Of a DNA stretch of 64,000 bases, positions 1 through 10,128 are shown piece after piece (position 1 is the first letter of the stretch; each line of letters opens with the position of its first letter). The position numbers were made by a program, and so were the translations under genes. Source of the DNA: Arsukibacterium sp. UBA5043 (GTDB lineage Bacteria > Pseudomonadota > Gammaproteobacteria > Enterobacterales > Alteromonadaceae); the NCBI GenBank assembly GCA_002415085.1, contig DIBV01000007.1, forward strand, positions 38,708 through 102,707, in the 5' to 3' direction. Below the pieces are notes generated by a model. That model saw only the letters and a list, made by a program, of their open reading frames with translations, did not search any database and had not been told where the DNA came from.

Positions 1-401
1 GGCTCTGAGGTAATATTGCGGACGATATGGGTATAGCTGCGGCTATGAATCGTTTCGCTGAAGGCCCAGGTCTCAATCCAGGTTTCCAGCTCAGGAATAG
101 AAACAATAGGCAAAAACGCCACATTCGGAGAGCGTCCCTGAACAGAATCTAACAGGGTCTGATATTTCAGATTGCTCAGAAATATATGCTTCTCGTGGTC
201 TGGCAGATTTTGAAAATCAATTCTATCTTTACTGACGTCAATTTCTTCAGGGCGCCAGAAAAAACTTAGCTGTTTTTCGATCAGTCTTTCAAAAATAGGG
301 TACTTTTGCTGATCGTACCGCGACACATTGACCGCATTGCCAAAAAACATCGGCTCTTTTAGTTGATCATTAATTTCGCGATTAAAAGTGGTATACGCCA
401 T
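1..401 (-). CDS. nrdB: Ribonucleoside-diphosphate reductase class Ia, beta subunit (N-terminal part, cut by window edge)
   Basis: Small subunit of class Ia ribonucleotide reductase. It carries the diiron-tyrosyl radical cofactor that NrdA uses to reduce ribonucleotides to deoxyribonucleotides. About 133 N-terminal residues are visible, starting [17 protein letters not shown], very close to E. coli NrdB. The visible part contains the first iron ligands (Asp in LLDSVQ; Glu and His in [12 protein letters not shown]) and the radical tyrosine in SRSYTH. The ATG at 399-401 lies 74 bp after the nrdA stop on the same strand, so nrdA and nrdB form the usual operon. The C-terminus lies beyond position 1, so completeness cannot be judged. 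Confidence 0.95.
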   Translation of the reverse strand, partial: MAYTTFNREINDQLKEPMFFGNAVNVSRYDQQKYPIFERLIEKQLSFFWRPEEIDVSKDRIDFQNLPDHEKHIFLSNLKYQTLLDSVQGRSPNVAFLPIVSIPELETWIETWAFSETIHSRSYTHIVRNITSE

Positions 402-441
402 TGCTGTAAATATCCTAACTAAACACAACCTGTTGTTATTA

Positions 442-461
442 CGCTCCGGGTTAACGGAGCG
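442..461 (-). other. Intercistronic hairpin between nrdA and nrdB
   Basis: A perfect 7-bp stem (CGCTCCG / CGGAGCG) with a 6-base loop sits in the short gap between nrdA and nrdB. No run of T follows it on the minus strand, so it does not look like a full intrinsic terminator. It may be an mRNA-processing or stability hairpin that sets the NrdA:NrdB ratio; that role is inference. Confidence 0.5.
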
Positions 462-475
462 ATGACTTATCCGTG

Positions 476-2761
476 TTAAATTTTACAGGCACCGCCTGCA
501 CAGCCGTCGTCTTCCGGCTCAGGTTTAATATCTTCCTGCATATCTGCTGCACCATCCCGGGTGTTATGGTAGTACATGGTTTTTACACCAAGCTTGTACG
601 CTGTTAGCAGATCTTTTAGCAATAATTTCATGGGTACCCGACCACCGTCATATTTATTCGGATCATAATTGGTATTAGCCGAAATGGTTTGGTCGACAAA
701 CTTCTGCATAATGGCAACCAGGCTCAGATAGCCATCATTGGACGGAATATCCCATAGCAACTCATACTGGTTTTTCAACCGCTCATATTCTGGGACTACC
801 TGTTTCAAAATACCATCTTTGCTGGCTTTAATACTGATATGACCACGTGGTGGCTCAATACCGTTGGTCGCATTAGAAATTTGCGATGACGTTTCTGATG
901 GCATTAATGCCGACAAGGTAGAGTTTCGCAGACCAAACTGCAAAATATCTTTACGCAACTGCTCCCAGTTAAGTTGCAACGGTTCCGCACAAACTTTATC
1001 AAGATCCTTTTTATAGCTGTCGATGGGTAAAATACCTTCAGCATAGGTTGTTTCATTAAATTTAGGGCAGGGGCCTTGCTCTTGCGCCAGCTTATTTGAG
1101 GCTTTTAGCAAGTAGTACTGGATAGCCTCAAAGGTACGGTGAGTTAAGCCGTTGGCTGAGCCATCGGAATACTTCACGCCATTTTTAGCCAGGTAATACG
1201 CATAGTTAATAACACCTACCCCCAGGGTACGGCGGCTGATTGACGCGTGGTAAGCCGCTGGAATCGGGTAGTCCTGATAATCCAGTAAGCTATCCAGTGA
1301 GCGAACCGCTAATTCAGCTAATTCCTCAAGTTCAGAAAGCTCGGTTATGGTACCCAGGTTAAAAGCTGATAAGGTGCACAAGGCAATTTCGCCATTTGGA
1401 TCATTAACGTGTTCCAGCGGCTTGGTGGGTAATGCAATTTCCAGACACAAGTTGCTCTGGCGTACCGGTGCCAGTTTCGGGTTAAAGGGGCTGTGGGTAT
1501 TGCAGTGATCAACGTTTTGCAGGTAAATACGACCCGTGCTGGCCCGCTCTTGCATAAACAATGTAAATAATTCTAACGCCTTGATCCGCTTTTTGCGAAT
1601 ACTGCTATCGGCTTCATATTGCACGTATAACTTATCAAATTGCTCCTGATCCTGGAAAAATGCATCGTACAGACCAGGAACATCAGAAGGGCTGAATAAC
1701 GTAATGTAATCATCTTTGATTAACCGGGTATACATCAAACGGTTAAACTGCACGCCATAATCGAGATGACGAACCCGGTTTTCTTCCACACCGCGGTTAT
1801 TTTTCAAAACCAGTAGCGACTCAACTTCTAAATGCCATAGCGGGAAAAACAGCGTTGCCGCACCACCACGAACGCCACCTTGCGAACAGCTTTTAACCGC
1901 AGTTTGAAAATGCTTGTAAAACGGGATACAGCCGGTATGAAACGCTTCGCCGTTGCGAATCGGGCTGCCCAGGGCGCGAATACGCCCGGCATTAATGCCG
2001 ATACCGGCACGTTGCGATACATACTTAACAATGGCACTGGATGTGGCATTAATAGAGTCAAGACTGTCGCCGCACTCAATCAACACACAGGAACTGAATT
2101 GGCGGGTTGGCGTTCGTACCCCAGACATAATCGGAGTAGGTAATGACAGTTTAAACATTGACGTGGCATCGTAAAACCGACGGACAAAGTCTAAGCGGGT
2201 GCTCTTTGGATAGTTCGCAAACAAACAGGCCGCCACCAGAATATATAAAAACTGGGCACTTTCGTAAATTTCACCGCTTACCCGGTTTTGAACCAGATAC
2301 TTACCTTCCAGTTGTTTGACTGCTGCATAACTAAAATTTAAATCACGGCTGTGATCGATAAAACTGTTAATCGTGTCCAGTTCTTCCCGGCTGTAATCAG
2401 CCAGAATATGCTGATCATAACGTTTTGCCTCTACCATTTTCACCAGCTGATCATACAGATGCGGTGGTTCAAACTGGCCGTAAGCTTTTTTGCGCAAGTG
2501 GAACACGGCTAGTCTGGCGGCAAGGTATTGATAATCCGGACTCTCTTTTGAAATCAGATCAGCTGCGGCTTTAATAATGGTTTCATGAATATCAGCAGAT
2601 TTAATACCATCATAAAACTGAATATGAGATTTTAATTCAACCTGTGACACTGACACATTGTGCAGGCCTTCGGCAGCCCAGGTTATGACCCGGTGAATTT
2701 TATCTAAGTCGAGGGGTTCACGGCGTCCGTCACGTTTAGTGACAAAGAGTTTTTGCGTCAT
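476..2761 (-). CDS. nrdA: Ribonucleoside-diphosphate reductase class Ia, alpha subunit
   Basis: Catalytic large subunit of class Ia ribonucleotide reductase, cytosolic. An ATP-cone (residues ~5-95) begins [15 protein letters not shown] and would give dATP/ATP activity control. The barrel carries the active-site cysteines: Cys in [11 protein letters not shown], the thiyl-radical Cys with Glu in [10 protein letters not shown], and Cys in [11 protein letters not shown]. The tail ends [11 protein letters not shown] with the two shuttle cysteines that re-reduce the active site. The ATG at 2759-2761 gives 761 residues, exactly the E. coli length. An upstream in-frame TTG would add seven residues unlike the family, so it was not used. 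The gene is followed by nrdB. Confidence 0.97.
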   Translation of the reverse strand: MTQKLFVTKRDGRREPLDLDKIHRVITWAAEGLHNVSVSQVELKSHIQFYDGIKSADIHETIIKAAADLISKESPDYQYLAARLAVFHLRKKAYGQFEPPHLYDQLVKMVEAKRYDQHILADYSREELDTINSFIDHSRDLNFSYAAVKQLEGKYLVQNRVSGEIYESAQFLYILVAACLFANYPKSTRLDFVRRFYDATSMFKLSLPTPIMSGVRTPTRQFSSCVLIECGDSLDSINATSSAIVKYVSQRAGIGINAGRIRALGSPIRNGEAFHTGCIPFYKHFQTAVKSCSQGGVRGGAATLFFPLWHLEVESLLVLKNNRGVEENRVRHLDYGVQFNRLMYTRLIKDDYITLFSPSDVPGLYDAFFQDQEQFDKLYVQYEADSSIRKKRIKALELFTLFMQERASTGRIYLQNVDHCNTHSPFNPKLAPVRQSNLCLEIALPTKPLEHVNDPNGEIALCTLSAFNLGTITELSELEELAELAVRSLDSLLDYQDYPIPAAYHASISRRTLGVGVINYAYYLAKNGVKYSDGSANGLTHRTFEAIQYYLLKASNKLAQEQGPCPKFNETTYAEGILPIDSYKKDLDKVCAEPLQLNWEQLRKDILQFGLRNSTLSALMPSETSSQISNATNGIEPPRGHISIKASKDGILKQVVPEYERLKNQYELLWDIPSNDGYLSLVAIMQKFVDQTISANTNYDPNKYDGGRVPMKLLLKDLLTAYKLGVKTMYYHNTRDGAADMQEDIKPEPEDDGCAGGACKI

Positions 2762-2782
2762 CGCTGAAGAGTTCCGTTTCAA

Positions 2783-3122
2783 TAGTTATTATTAACTGGC
2801 AGCCCGTTTGCGCACGGCCCATTACACGCACCTTAATGCTGCCATTTTGCACAACATGTAGGTGTAAATTAAAAACTGATCACAAGATAGTGTGGATTAG
2901 GGGCTTTTGCAAGGGTAGCGTTTGTTGAAAAAAAAGCCGGTATTATTCTCTGTTAGTAGCTACTAACCTGATAACGCCTGCCGGGGAGAATGGCAAAATG
3001 AAGCAAGCTTTTTATTGGCTATAAATTTATTTGTTCTAAGCAGCTGCTTTTAAGCTTAACTGGCTATTTGGCAGACATCAGCCCCATCGCCGACGCCATT
3101 ACCAAATGGCCAAATACGGCTA
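2783..3122. other. Intergenic region upstream of nrdA
   Basis: About 340 bp lie between the ubiG stop and nrdA; both genes are on the minus strand. It must hold the nrdA promoter and ubiG 3' end. It contains a 16-bp perfect palindrome (2952-2967), a 12-bp perfect palindrome AAGCAGCTGCTT (3038-3049) and AT-rich stretches. I see no convincing small ORF or RNA gene. NrdR-like half sequences were examined and rejected. Confidence 0.6.
2952..2967. promoter_or_regulatory. 16-bp perfect palindrome, candidate operator upstream of nrdA
   Basis: GTTAGTAGCTACTAAC is a perfect uninterrupted dyad, about 190 bp upstream of the nrdA start. It has no spacer, so it would not make a stable RNA hairpin; this form better fits a binding site for a dimeric protein. 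I do not recognise the regulator. Confidence 0.4.
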
Positions 3123-3842
3123 TCAGATTTTATCATCTGGCTTGCGAGCAACTACAAAATAGTTCACATCGAGGCCCGGCCCGGTCTTAAAGCTATTATT
3201 GAGCGGGTTAAAGTGCAACCCAGTGGCATCTACAAGTTCCAGGCCCGCCTGCTCAATATCCCGCATTAATTGCGATGGCCGGATAAACTTACTAAAGTCG
3301 TGAGTTCCTTTAGGTACCAGGCGTAATACATACTCTGCACCCACAATAGCCATGGCATAGGCTTTTACCGTTTTATTAATAGTAGAAAAAAACAGTAAGC
3401 CACCGGGTTTGGCTAAATCTGCGCAGGCCTGCACTACTGAAGCAGGTGCCGGAACATGTTCCAGCATTTCCATACAGGTTACGATATCAAATGCAGCCGG
3501 CTGGCTTGCGGCAAACTGCTCTGCCGTACTTTGCTGATAATTGACCTCGACCACGGCTTCCAGTGCGTGCAGTCTGGCCACAGTCAGTGCATCTTCAGCC
3601 ATATCAATACCGGTAACCTTTGCGCCAGTGCGCGCCAGACTCTCTGCAAGAATACCTCCGCCACAACCTACATCGACGATGGATTTGCCAAAAACACCCC
3701 CGGCCATATCGCTGATATAGCCAAGCCGGGTGGGGTTTAACAGGTGAAGCGGTTTAAATTCTCCTTCCTGATCCCACCAGCGCGCAGCTATATCGTTAAA
3801 TTTTGCAATTTCAGCTGGATCAACATTTGTATTTTGTGTCAT
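3123..3842 (-). CDS. ubiG: Bifunctional ubiquinone O-methyltransferase UbiG
   Basis: SAM-dependent methyltransferase that performs both O-methylations in ubiquinone synthesis (on the polyprenyl-6-hydroxyphenol and the demethylubiquinol intermediates). At 239 residues it is the family length. The SAM-binding motif [16 protein letters not shown], lies near residues 57-71, followed by the acidic ribose-binding motif VTGIDM. The segment [19 protein letters not shown] near the N-terminus is typical of UbiG. It is transcribed away from gyrA; ubiG and gyrA are divergent neighbours in many gammaproteobacteria. Confidence 0.95.
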   Translation of the reverse strand: MTQNTNVDPAEIAKFNDIAARWWDQEGEFKPLHLLNPTRLGYISDMAGGVFGKSIVDVGCGGGILAESLARTGAKVTGIDMAEDALTVARLHALEAVVEVNYQQSTAEQFAASQPAAFDIVTCMEMLEHVPAPASVVQACADLAKPGGLLFFSTINKTVKAYAMAIVGAEYVLRLVPKGTHDFSKFIRPSQLMRDIEQAGLELVDATGLHFNPLNNSFKTGPGLDVNYFVVARKPDDKI

Positions 3843-3927
3843 GGTTCAGGCCTTAAAATTTTTTGCCATTATAAAGCCTTGATCTGTTTCAGCAAATAGC
3901 TGACGGCTTTTGGCAAGCATAACAGGC

Positions 3928-3956
3928 ATGGCAACTGCCATTTTATGTGGTAGAAT
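3928..3956 (+). promoter_or_regulatory. Candidate gyrA promoter with overlapping palindrome
   Basis: An extended -10 (TGG then TAGAAT, 3951-3956) lies 17 bp downstream of a -35-like ATGGCA (3928-3933). The palindrome ATGGCA-AC-TGCCAT (3928-3941) overlaps the -35 element and could be an operator. The predicted transcript start is near 3963, about 65 bp before gyrA. This is sequence match only. Confidence 0.5.
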
Positions 3957-4029
3957 CCTGCGTTGTCTCGCGCTTTATAACATCGAAAAAAGCGAGTTAT
4001 CTATCTGATTTAAGGGAAATTAGCGTTAT

Positions 4030-6717
4030 ATGACAGATCTGGCCAAAGAAATAGTTCCGATTAATATCGAAGAGGAATTAAAAAACTCCTACCTCGATTA
4101 CGCCATGAGCGTAATTGTTGGCCGGGCTTTACCTGACGTTAGAGACGGTTTAAAGCCTGTTCACCGTCGTGTCCTGTTTGCCATGAAGGAATTAGGCAAC
4201 GACTGGAATAAAGCCTATAAAAAATCTGCCCGGGTAGTGGGCGATGTTATCGGTAAATATCACCCGCATGGTGACAGTGCCGTTTACGACACCATAGTCC
4301 GGATGGCTCAGCCGTTTTCATTGCGTTATATGCTGGTCGATGGACAGGGTAACTTTGGTTCGATTGACGGTGACTCTGCCGCTGCAATGCGTTACACCGA
4401 AGTCCGAATGGCCAGAATTGCGCATGAATTGCTGGCAGATCTGGATAAAGAAACGGTCGATTTCGTGCCTAACTATGACGGCACAGAGCAAATCCCGGCC
4501 GTATTGCCTACTAAGATCCCTAACTTATTAATCAACGGCTCATCCGGTATTGCCGTAGGTATGGCGACCAACATTCCACCGCACAACCTTAATGAAGTGA
4601 TTGATGGTTGTCTGGCATTAATTGCTAACCCCGATATTGAGCTGCACGAATTAATGCAGTTTATCCCGGGTCCGGATTTTCCCACTGCGGCCATTATAAA
4701 CGGCCGTAAAGGTATAGAAGAAGCCTACCGAACTGGTCGTGGCAAGGTATATATTCGCAGTAAAACCTGTATTGAAACCGACGAAAAAACCGGTCGCGAG
4801 ACGATTATCGTCAACGAATTACCGTATCAGGTTAACAAAGCCCGTTTGATTGAAAAAATTGCGGAGCTGGTTAAAGAAAAACGAATTGAAGGTATTTCTG
4901 CACTGCGCGACGAGTCTGACAAGGACGGTATGCGCATTGTCATAGAGCTGAAACGCGGCGAATCATCTGACGTAATGCTCAATCAGTTATACTCTAATAC
5001 GCAAATGCAAACCGTATTCGGCATTAACATGGTAGCACTGGACGATGGCCAGCCCAAGCTACTTAGCCTAAAACAAATGCTGGAATGCTTTGTGTTACAC
5101 CGCCGTGAAGTGGTTACCCGCCGCACTGTGTACGACTTGCGCAAAGCACGTGACCGCGCCCACATTTTGGAAGGCCTGGCGATTGCCCTGGCAAATATTG
5201 ACGAAATCATTGAGCTGATTAAAACCTCAGCCAGCCCGGCAGAAGCCAAAGCAGGCTTGGTTGAGCGCGGTTGGCAACTTGGCGATGTCAGCGCCATGCT
5301 TGAAAGGGCAGGTAAAGATGCCGCCCGGCCTGAATGGCTGGAAGAGCATTTCGGCATCCGCGATAGTTTGTATTTCCTGACCGAACAACAAGCTCAGGCC
5401 ATTCTGGACTTACGCTTACATAAGCTAACGGGCTTAGAGCATGAGAAGATCCTGGATGAATACAAACAACTGTTAGAGCTTATTGCTGAATTGCTGCATA
5501 TTCTGGCTAGTCCGGAACGCTTAATGGAAGTAATTTGTGAAGAATTAGAAGCGGCCAAAGCCCAATACGGTGATGCGCGGCGCACCGATATCCAGGACAA
5601 TATGCTGGATATCAATATGGAAGACTTAATTACCGAAGAAGATGTGGTGGTCACCCTGTCACACCTTGGTTATGCCAAGTATCAACCTTTGTCTGATTAC
5701 GAAGCGCAGCGCCGCGGTGGTAAGGGTAAAGCTGCCACCACAGTCAAAGACGAAGACTTTGTCGATAAGCTATTAGTTGCCAGCACCCACGACACCATTT
5801 TATGTTTCTCAAACCGCGGGCGCCTTTATTGGATGAAGGTATATCAGTTGCCGTTGGCCAGCCGGACAGCCCGAGGAAAGCCAATTGTTAACCTGTTGCC
5901 TTTGGAGCAGGGCGAACGGATCAACGCGATTTTACCGGTTCGGGAATATGAAGAAGGTAAATACGTATTTATGGCAACCGCCAACGGTACCGTTAAGAAA
6001 ACGGCGCTTACCGATTATTCACGGCCACGCTCTAACGGTATTATTGCGGTTAATCTGAACGAAGGCGATCACCTGATTGGCGTAGACATTACCGATGGTA
6101 GCAATGAAATTATGCTGTTCTCGGATGATGGTAAGGTGGTGCGCTTTACGGAAGATCAAGTTCGGGGCATGGGCCGCACGGCTACCGGTGTACGCGGTAT
6201 TCGTCTGCGGGAAGGTGGTTCAGTTGTCTCATTAATCATTCCAAAAGGGGATGGCGCCGTATTAACAGTCACCGAAAATGGTTATGGCAAACGGACATCG
6301 TTAACCGAATATCCGGCGAAGAGTCGGGCTACTCAGGGTGTGGTTTCTATCAAGGTCTCTGAGCGTAATGGTCTGGTAGTCGGTGCAGTACAGGTAAGTG
6401 AAACGGACGAAATCATGATGATTTCAAACCGTGGTACCCTGGTACGTACCCGGGTAAAAGAAGTATCTGAAGTTGGCCGTAACACCCAGGGCGTAATTCT
6501 GATCCGCACCCAGGAGCAGGAGAAAGTGGTTGGCGTAGCGAAAGTCGACGAAATTCAAGAACAGGATTTACCCCAAGATAGTGAAGATGGCACAGGGTTA
6601 ATCACGGCCGCTGCTGAAAATGCAGACTCTGCGGACACGGCAAACAGCGCTGATGTGGCAGGCCCGGATTTACAGGACAGTCAGTTAGCACAAGATAACG
6701 ATCCTGAGCAGTCATAA
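4030..6717 (+). CDS. gyrA: DNA gyrase subunit A
   Basis: Breakage-reunion subunit of the type IIA topoisomerase that introduces negative supercoils using ATP hydrolysed by GyrB. The N-terminus aligns with E. coli without gaps, placing the DNA-linking Tyr122 in AAAMRYTE. The quinolone-resistance region reads [17 protein letters not shown], with Ser at position 83 and Asp at 87, the quinolone-susceptible state at both positions. The GyrA-box QRRGGKG near residue 560 opens the C-terminal beta-pinwheel that wraps DNA. At 895 residues it is about 20 longer than E. coli GyrA, the extra length being an acidic Asp/Ala-rich tail. An intrinsic terminator follows directly. Confidence 0.98.
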   Translation: MTDLAKEIVPINIEEELKNSYLDYAMSVIVGRALPDVRDGLKPVHRRVLFAMKELGNDWNKAYKKSARVVGDVIGKYHPHGDSAVYDTIVRMAQPFSLRYMLVDGQGNFGSIDGDSAAAMRYTEVRMARIAHELLADLDKETVDFVPNYDGTEQIPAVLPTKIPNLLINGSSGIAVGMATNIPPHNLNEVIDGCLALIANPDIELHELMQFIPGPDFPTAAIINGRKGIEEAYRTGRGKVYIRSKTCIETDEKTGRETIIVNELPYQVNKARLIEKIAELVKEKRIEGISALRDESDKDGMRIVIELKRGESSDVMLNQLYSNTQMQTVFGINMVALDDGQPKLLSLKQMLECFVLHRREVVTRRTVYDLRKARDRAHILEGLAIALANIDEIIELIKTSASPAEAKAGLVERGWQLGDVSAMLERAGKDAARPEWLEEHFGIRDSLYFLTEQQAQAILDLRLHKLTGLEHEKILDEYKQLLELIAELLHILASPERLMEVICEELEAAKAQYGDARRTDIQDNMLDINMEDLITEEDVVVTLSHLGYAKYQPLSDYEAQRRGGKGKAATTVKDEDFVDKLLVASTHDTILCFSNRGRLYWMKVYQLPLASRTARGKPIVNLLPLEQGERINAILPVREYEEGKYVFMATANGTVKKTALTDYSRPRSNGIIAVNLNEGDHLIGVDITDGSNEIMLFSDDGKVVRFTEDQVRGMGRTATGVRGIRLREGGSVVSLIIPKGDGAVLTVTENGYGKRTSLTEYPAKSRATQGVVSIKVSERNGLVVGAVQVSETDEIMMISNRGTLVRTRVKEVSEVGRNTQGVILIRTQEQEKVVGVAKVDEIQEQDLPQDSEDGTGLITAAAENADSADTANSADVAGPDLQDSQLAQDNDPEQS

Positions 6718-6726
6718 TTCATCCGA

Positions 6727-6755
6727 AAACGGGCGCAGTAGCGCTCGTTTTTTTT
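6727..6755 (+). terminator. Rho-independent terminator of gyrA
   Basis: A GC-rich stem, ACGGGCGC / GCGCTCGT with one G-U pair and a 4-base loop, is followed at once by a run of eight T. It begins about 10 bp after the gyrA stop. Confidence 0.9.
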
Positions 6756-6802
6756 AGCTGATTTTAAATCTTTGTCGAGAATAGAATAGAGAGCAGTAAC
6801 AC

Positions 6803-7900
6803 ATGACTACCTTTAATTTTTGTGCCGGTCCGGCCATGTTACCCACGGCTGTGATGCAGCAAGCACAGCAGGAATTTATTAACTGGCAACAGCAGGGTTG
6901 CTCGGTAATGGAGGTAAGCCATCGAAGTAAAGCGTTTATTAAGGTGGCGGCTGAGGCTGAACAGGATTTACGTGATCTACTCTGTATTCCGGCTAATTAT
7001 AAAGTGTTATTTATGCATGGGGGTGGCCGCGGCCAGTTCTCTGCGGTTCCGCTTAACCTGTTTAATGCCCAGGCGAATGCCGGTAACCGCAGTGCCGATT
7101 ATATTATCTCTGGTGCCTGGTCAAAGGCCGCAGTAGAAGAAGGGCATAAATACGGTCAGCTGAATGTACAAGATGTGCGGGTTAAAACAGACGATAACCT
7201 GCGTACTATTATTGACCCGACACAATGGCAACTTGACAGTAAGGCTGCTTTCATCCATTGCTGCCCGAATGAAACTGTCGATGGCGTTGAATTTACCGGA
7301 TTACCCAAAACGGACGTGCCTGTCGTCGCCGATTTATCCTCCACTATTCTGTCACGGCCTATCGATGTTAGCCGCTATGGCGTGATTTATGCTGGCGCTC
7401 AGAAAAATATCGGGCCGTCAGGTTTAACATTGGCTATTGTCAGGGACGATTTATTACCTGGCGCAAATGCTGCTGTGCCAGCTGTTCTCGACTATCGTTT
7501 AGCCGCAGATAACGACAGCATGTTTAATACTCCACCTACTTTTGCCTGGTATCTGGCAGGGTTGGTATTTAAATGGCTTAAACAGCAGGGCGGCGTTACT
7601 GAAATGGCAACGCGTAACCAAGCTAAGGCTAACTTATTATATGATTATATTGATAAAAGTGACTTCTATAGCAATGACGTCGCTAAAGCTTATCGCTCGT
7701 GGATGAATGTGCCTTTTTTCCTGGCTGATGAGCGCTTAAATGATATGTTTGTTGAACACGCTCAGTTGCATGGCTTGCTGGCATTAAAGGGACACCGGAT
7801 GGTTGGTGGCATGCGGGCCAGTATCTACAACGCAATGCCACTTGAGGGTGTACAAACACTGGTCAGTTTTATGCAGGAATTTGAACGGGTGAACGGATGA
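6803..7900 (+). CDS. serC: Phosphoserine aminotransferase
   Basis: PLP enzyme that transaminates 3-phosphohydroxypyruvate to phosphoserine (serine synthesis) and also acts in pyridoxal phosphate synthesis. The start, [14 protein letters not shown], is the conserved SerC N-terminus. The PLP lysine lies in [14 protein letters not shown] near residue 200, and the phosphate-binding HGGGRGQF lies near residue 75. At 365 residues it has the family length. It sits after the gyrA terminator and its stop overlaps the aroA start by 4 bp (ATGA), so serC and aroA are translationally coupled, as in many gammaproteobacteria. Confidence 0.97.
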   Translation: MTTFNFCAGPAMLPTAVMQQAQQEFINWQQQGCSVMEVSHRSKAFIKVAAEAEQDLRDLLCIPANYKVLFMHGGGRGQFSAVPLNLFNAQANAGNRSADYIISGAWSKAAVEEGHKYGQLNVQDVRVKTDDNLRTIIDPTQWQLDSKAAFIHCCPNETVDGVEFTGLPKTDVPVVADLSSTILSRPIDVSRYGVIYAGAQKNIGPSGLTLAIVRDDLLPGANAAVPAVLDYRLAADNDSMFNTPPTFAWYLAGLVFKWLKQQGGVTEMATRNQAKANLLYDYIDKSDFYSNDVAKAYRSWMNVPFFLADERLNDMFVEHAQLHGLLALKGHRMVGGMRASIYNAMPLEGVQTLVSFMQEFERVNG

Positions 7901-9177
7901 AGACATTAACCATTGAGCCTATTGCAAAAATGGCCGGTGAAGTGCATCTACCGGGCTCGAAAAGTATATCGAACCGGGTTTTGCTGCTGTCAGCTCTGGC
8001 ACAGGGCACGACCCACATTACTAACTTGCTGGACAGTGATGATGTACGGCATATGCTCAGTGCACTAACAGCACTTGGCGTTAATTACACCTTGTCTGAT
8101 TGTCGGACCCAGTGCAAGGTACACGGGATTGGCGGTCTGTTTAGTCAATCGCAAGCACTAAGCCTGTTTCTTGGCAATGCGGGCACCGCAATGCGCCCAT
8201 TGACTGCCGCACTTGCGGCATCCAATGTTGATGTGACCCTGACCGGTGAGCCAAGAATGTACGAGCGGCCAATAGGTCATCTGGTAGCGGCCCTTGAGCA
8301 ATGGCAGGCTGACATTCGGTATCTGAACCAGCCAGGTTATCCACCGTTACAAATAAAAGGTAAAGCATTGCAAGGCGGTGCCATGCAAATTGATGGCAGT
8401 ATTTCCAGCCAGTTTTTAACAGCAGTGCTGATGGTGGCACCTTTACTTAATGGCAACAGTAATATTGAAATACTAGGTGAACTGGTGTCGAAGCCGTACA
8501 TCGATATTACTCTGGCGTTGATGCAACGTTTTGGGGTGCATGTTGAAAATGATAACTATCAACGTTTTAGCATCAAGGGGAACCAGCAATATTGCTCACC
8601 CGGCAACTGGCTGGTTGAAGGCGACGCATCTTCCGCCTCCTATTTTCTGGCAGCGGCTGCCATTCGGGGTGGCAGCATTAAAGTGACCGGGATTGGCAAA
8701 AATGCGGTACAGGGTGATATTCATTTTGCGGATGCGTTAGCGGCCATGGGCGCAGACGTTGAGTGGGCAGACGATTACATTAAAGTAACGCGTAACAAGT
8801 TAATGGGAATAGATCGTGATTTTAACGCCATTCCTGATGCGGCCATGACCATAGCCACCACGGCATTGTTTGCCACAGGGCCGACAGTTATCCGCAACGT
8901 TTATAACTGGCGGGTCAAAGAGACTGACCGTCTAACAGCAATGGCGACAGAGCTGCGTAAAGTGGGTGCGGAGGTAGAAGAGGGACATGACTATCTGAAG
9001 GTTACGCCGCCGCAGCATTTAACACACAGCAGTATTGCTACCTATAATGATCATCGAATGGCCATGTGCTTTTCTCTGGTGGCGTTAAGTGATACGGCCG
9101 TGACCATTGAAGATCCAGATTGTACAGCAAAAACCTTCCCGGGCTATTTTGCTCTGTTTAAGAGTCTGCAATGTTAG
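7897..9177 (+). CDS. aroA: 3-phosphoshikimate 1-carboxyvinyltransferase (EPSP synthase)
   Basis: Sixth step of the shikimate pathway: transfers enolpyruvyl from PEP to shikimate-3-phosphate. Signatures present are [18 protein letters not shown] (residues ~20-37, substrate phosphate binding), [15 protein letters not shown] (~90-104, the glyphosate-relevant loop) and [16 protein letters not shown] near residue 340. The loop has Gly in GNAGTAMRP, typical of class I, glyphosate-sensitive enzymes. At 426 residues it is the usual length. It overlaps serC by 4 bp. Confidence 0.97.
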   Translation: MKTLTIEPIAKMAGEVHLPGSKSISNRVLLLSALAQGTTHITNLLDSDDVRHMLSALTALGVNYTLSDCRTQCKVHGIGGLFSQSQALSLFLGNAGTAMRPLTAALAASNVDVTLTGEPRMYERPIGHLVAALEQWQADIRYLNQPGYPPLQIKGKALQGGAMQIDGSISSQFLTAVLMVAPLLNGNSNIEILGELVSKPYIDITLALMQRFGVHVENDNYQRFSIKGNQQYCSPGNWLVEGDASSASYFLAAAAIRGGSIKVTGIGKNAVQGDIHFADALAAMGADVEWADDYIKVTRNKLMGIDRDFNAIPDAAMTIATTALFATGPTVIRNVYNWRVKETDRLTAMATELRKVGAEVEEGHDYLKVTPPQHLTHSSIATYNDHRMAMCFSLVALSDTAVTIEDPDCTAKTFPGYFALFKSLQC

Positions 9178-9270
9178 CAGCGACTTCGCCAAAACAGGTG
9201 CAGTGTTTCATACTGCGCTTTGCCGGACATCTTTATCGCAACTAAACACAGCTTTTGTCGCAAAAACCTG

Positions 9271-9276
9271 TATAAT
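9271..9276 (+). promoter_or_regulatory. Candidate -10 element upstream of cmk
   Basis: A consensus TATAAT lies about 50 bp upstream of the cmk start. No good -35 hexamer is found at 16-18 bp spacing, so a promoter here is only possible. It would serve cmk and rpsA. Confidence 0.35.
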
Positions 9277-9327
9277 ATGGCGGTTTTAAAATTTGAAATA
9301 GCAGATTAATGCGCTTTAGGAGGTAGG

Positions 9328-10020
9328 ATGCCACAACATGCACCAGTAATTACCATCGACGGCCCGGGAGGCTCAGGTAAAGGCACATTAAGCCGTTTAC
9401 TGGCTCAGAAGTTAGGTTGGCAATTACTCGACAGTGGCGCCATCTATCGGGTTCTGGCACTGGCGGCAATGCATCATCAAATTGCTGCGGATGACGAAGA
9501 AGCATTACAACCACTGGCTGCGCATCTGGATGTGCAGTTTGGTGCTGATGAACAGGGCAGTACCAGGGTAACGCTGGAAGGCGAAAATGTCTCACATACT
9601 ATTCGTACCCAGGAAATTGCTGATGAAGCATCAAAAATTGCTTCGTTGCCGCGGGTGCGTGAAGCATTATTGCGCCGGCAACGCGCTTTTGCTGACGCAC
9701 CAGGTTTGGTGGCGGATGGCCGTGATATGGGGACGGTAGTATTCCCGCAGGCAGAAGTTAAAATATTTTTAACCGCTGACCCTGCAGAACGCGCCAACCG
9801 TAGATATTTAGAGTTGAAACAAAAGGGTCTGGATGTTAACATCGACGCCCTTTTGAACGAGATCCAGGCGCGCGATGAGCGCGATATGAATCGGGCCACG
9901 GCTCCGTTAAAACCTGCTGCCGATGCATATATGCTGGATTCGACCAATAAAACTATTGAACAAGTGCTGGACGAAGTAATTAACTACATCAACAGTAATA
10001 CGCTGTTGAACGTAAGCTAA
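9328..10020 (+). CDS. cmk: Cytidylate kinase
   Basis: Phosphorylates CMP and dCMP to the diphosphates using ATP, in pyrimidine salvage and nucleotide balance. The P-loop [17 protein letters not shown] (residues ~9-25) is characteristic of bacterial Cmk. Further family motifs are [25 protein letters not shown] and the lid [12 protein letters not shown] with [13 protein letters not shown]. At 230 residues it is close to E. coli Cmk (227). An AGGAGGT site lies just before the ATG. It precedes rpsA, the conserved cmk-rpsA arrangement. Confidence 0.96.
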   Translation: MPQHAPVITIDGPGGSGKGTLSRLLAQKLGWQLLDSGAIYRVLALAAMHHQIAADDEEALQPLAAHLDVQFGADEQGSTRVTLEGENVSHTIRTQEIADEASKIASLPRVREALLRRQRAFADAPGLVADGRDMGTVVFPQAEVKIFLTADPAERANRRYLELKQKGLDVNIDALLNEIQARDERDMNRATAPLKPAADAYMLDSTNKTIEQVLDEVINYINSNTLLNVS

Positions 10021-10128
10021 AACACTGAAACCGCATTTTGGACAGCCAGTAACAAGGAATGTTGCCGGTAAACTTAGCAACCCCATAACGCATGATGCGA
10101 AGTGGAGCACTTAACTGAAAAAGTGACT
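10021..10128 (+). promoter_or_regulatory. rpsA leader region, probable S1 autoregulatory structure
   Basis: The 108 bp between cmk and rpsA contain stem-loops: GTTGC..GCAAC, and AAGTG-GAG-CACTT (10100-10112) whose second arm can alternatively pair with AAGTG at 10121-10125. There is no canonical Shine-Dalgarno in front of the rpsA ATG; instead GGA/GAAG-type purine motifs lie in or beside the loops. This matches what is known of rpsA leaders in gammaproteobacteria, where S1 represses its own translation and no strong SD is present. The fold is read by eye, not computed. Confidence 0.55.

Noticed and set aside
2851-2894. Possible NrdR box pair upstream of nrdA (ACAACATGTAGGTGT and ACAAGATAGTGT)
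   Set aside because: Half-sites resemble ACAC and GTGT, but internal spacings differ from each other and from the 16-bp NrdR box pattern by one to two bases, so the match is not good enough.
3038-3049. AAGCAGCTGCTT as a ubiG terminator
   Set aside because: It is a loop-less palindrome about 75 bp beyond the stop with no T run following on the minus strand.
9251-9276. TTGTCG ... TATAAT as a complete promoter for cmk
   Set aside because: Spacing is only 10 bp; the -10 alone is reported at low confidence.
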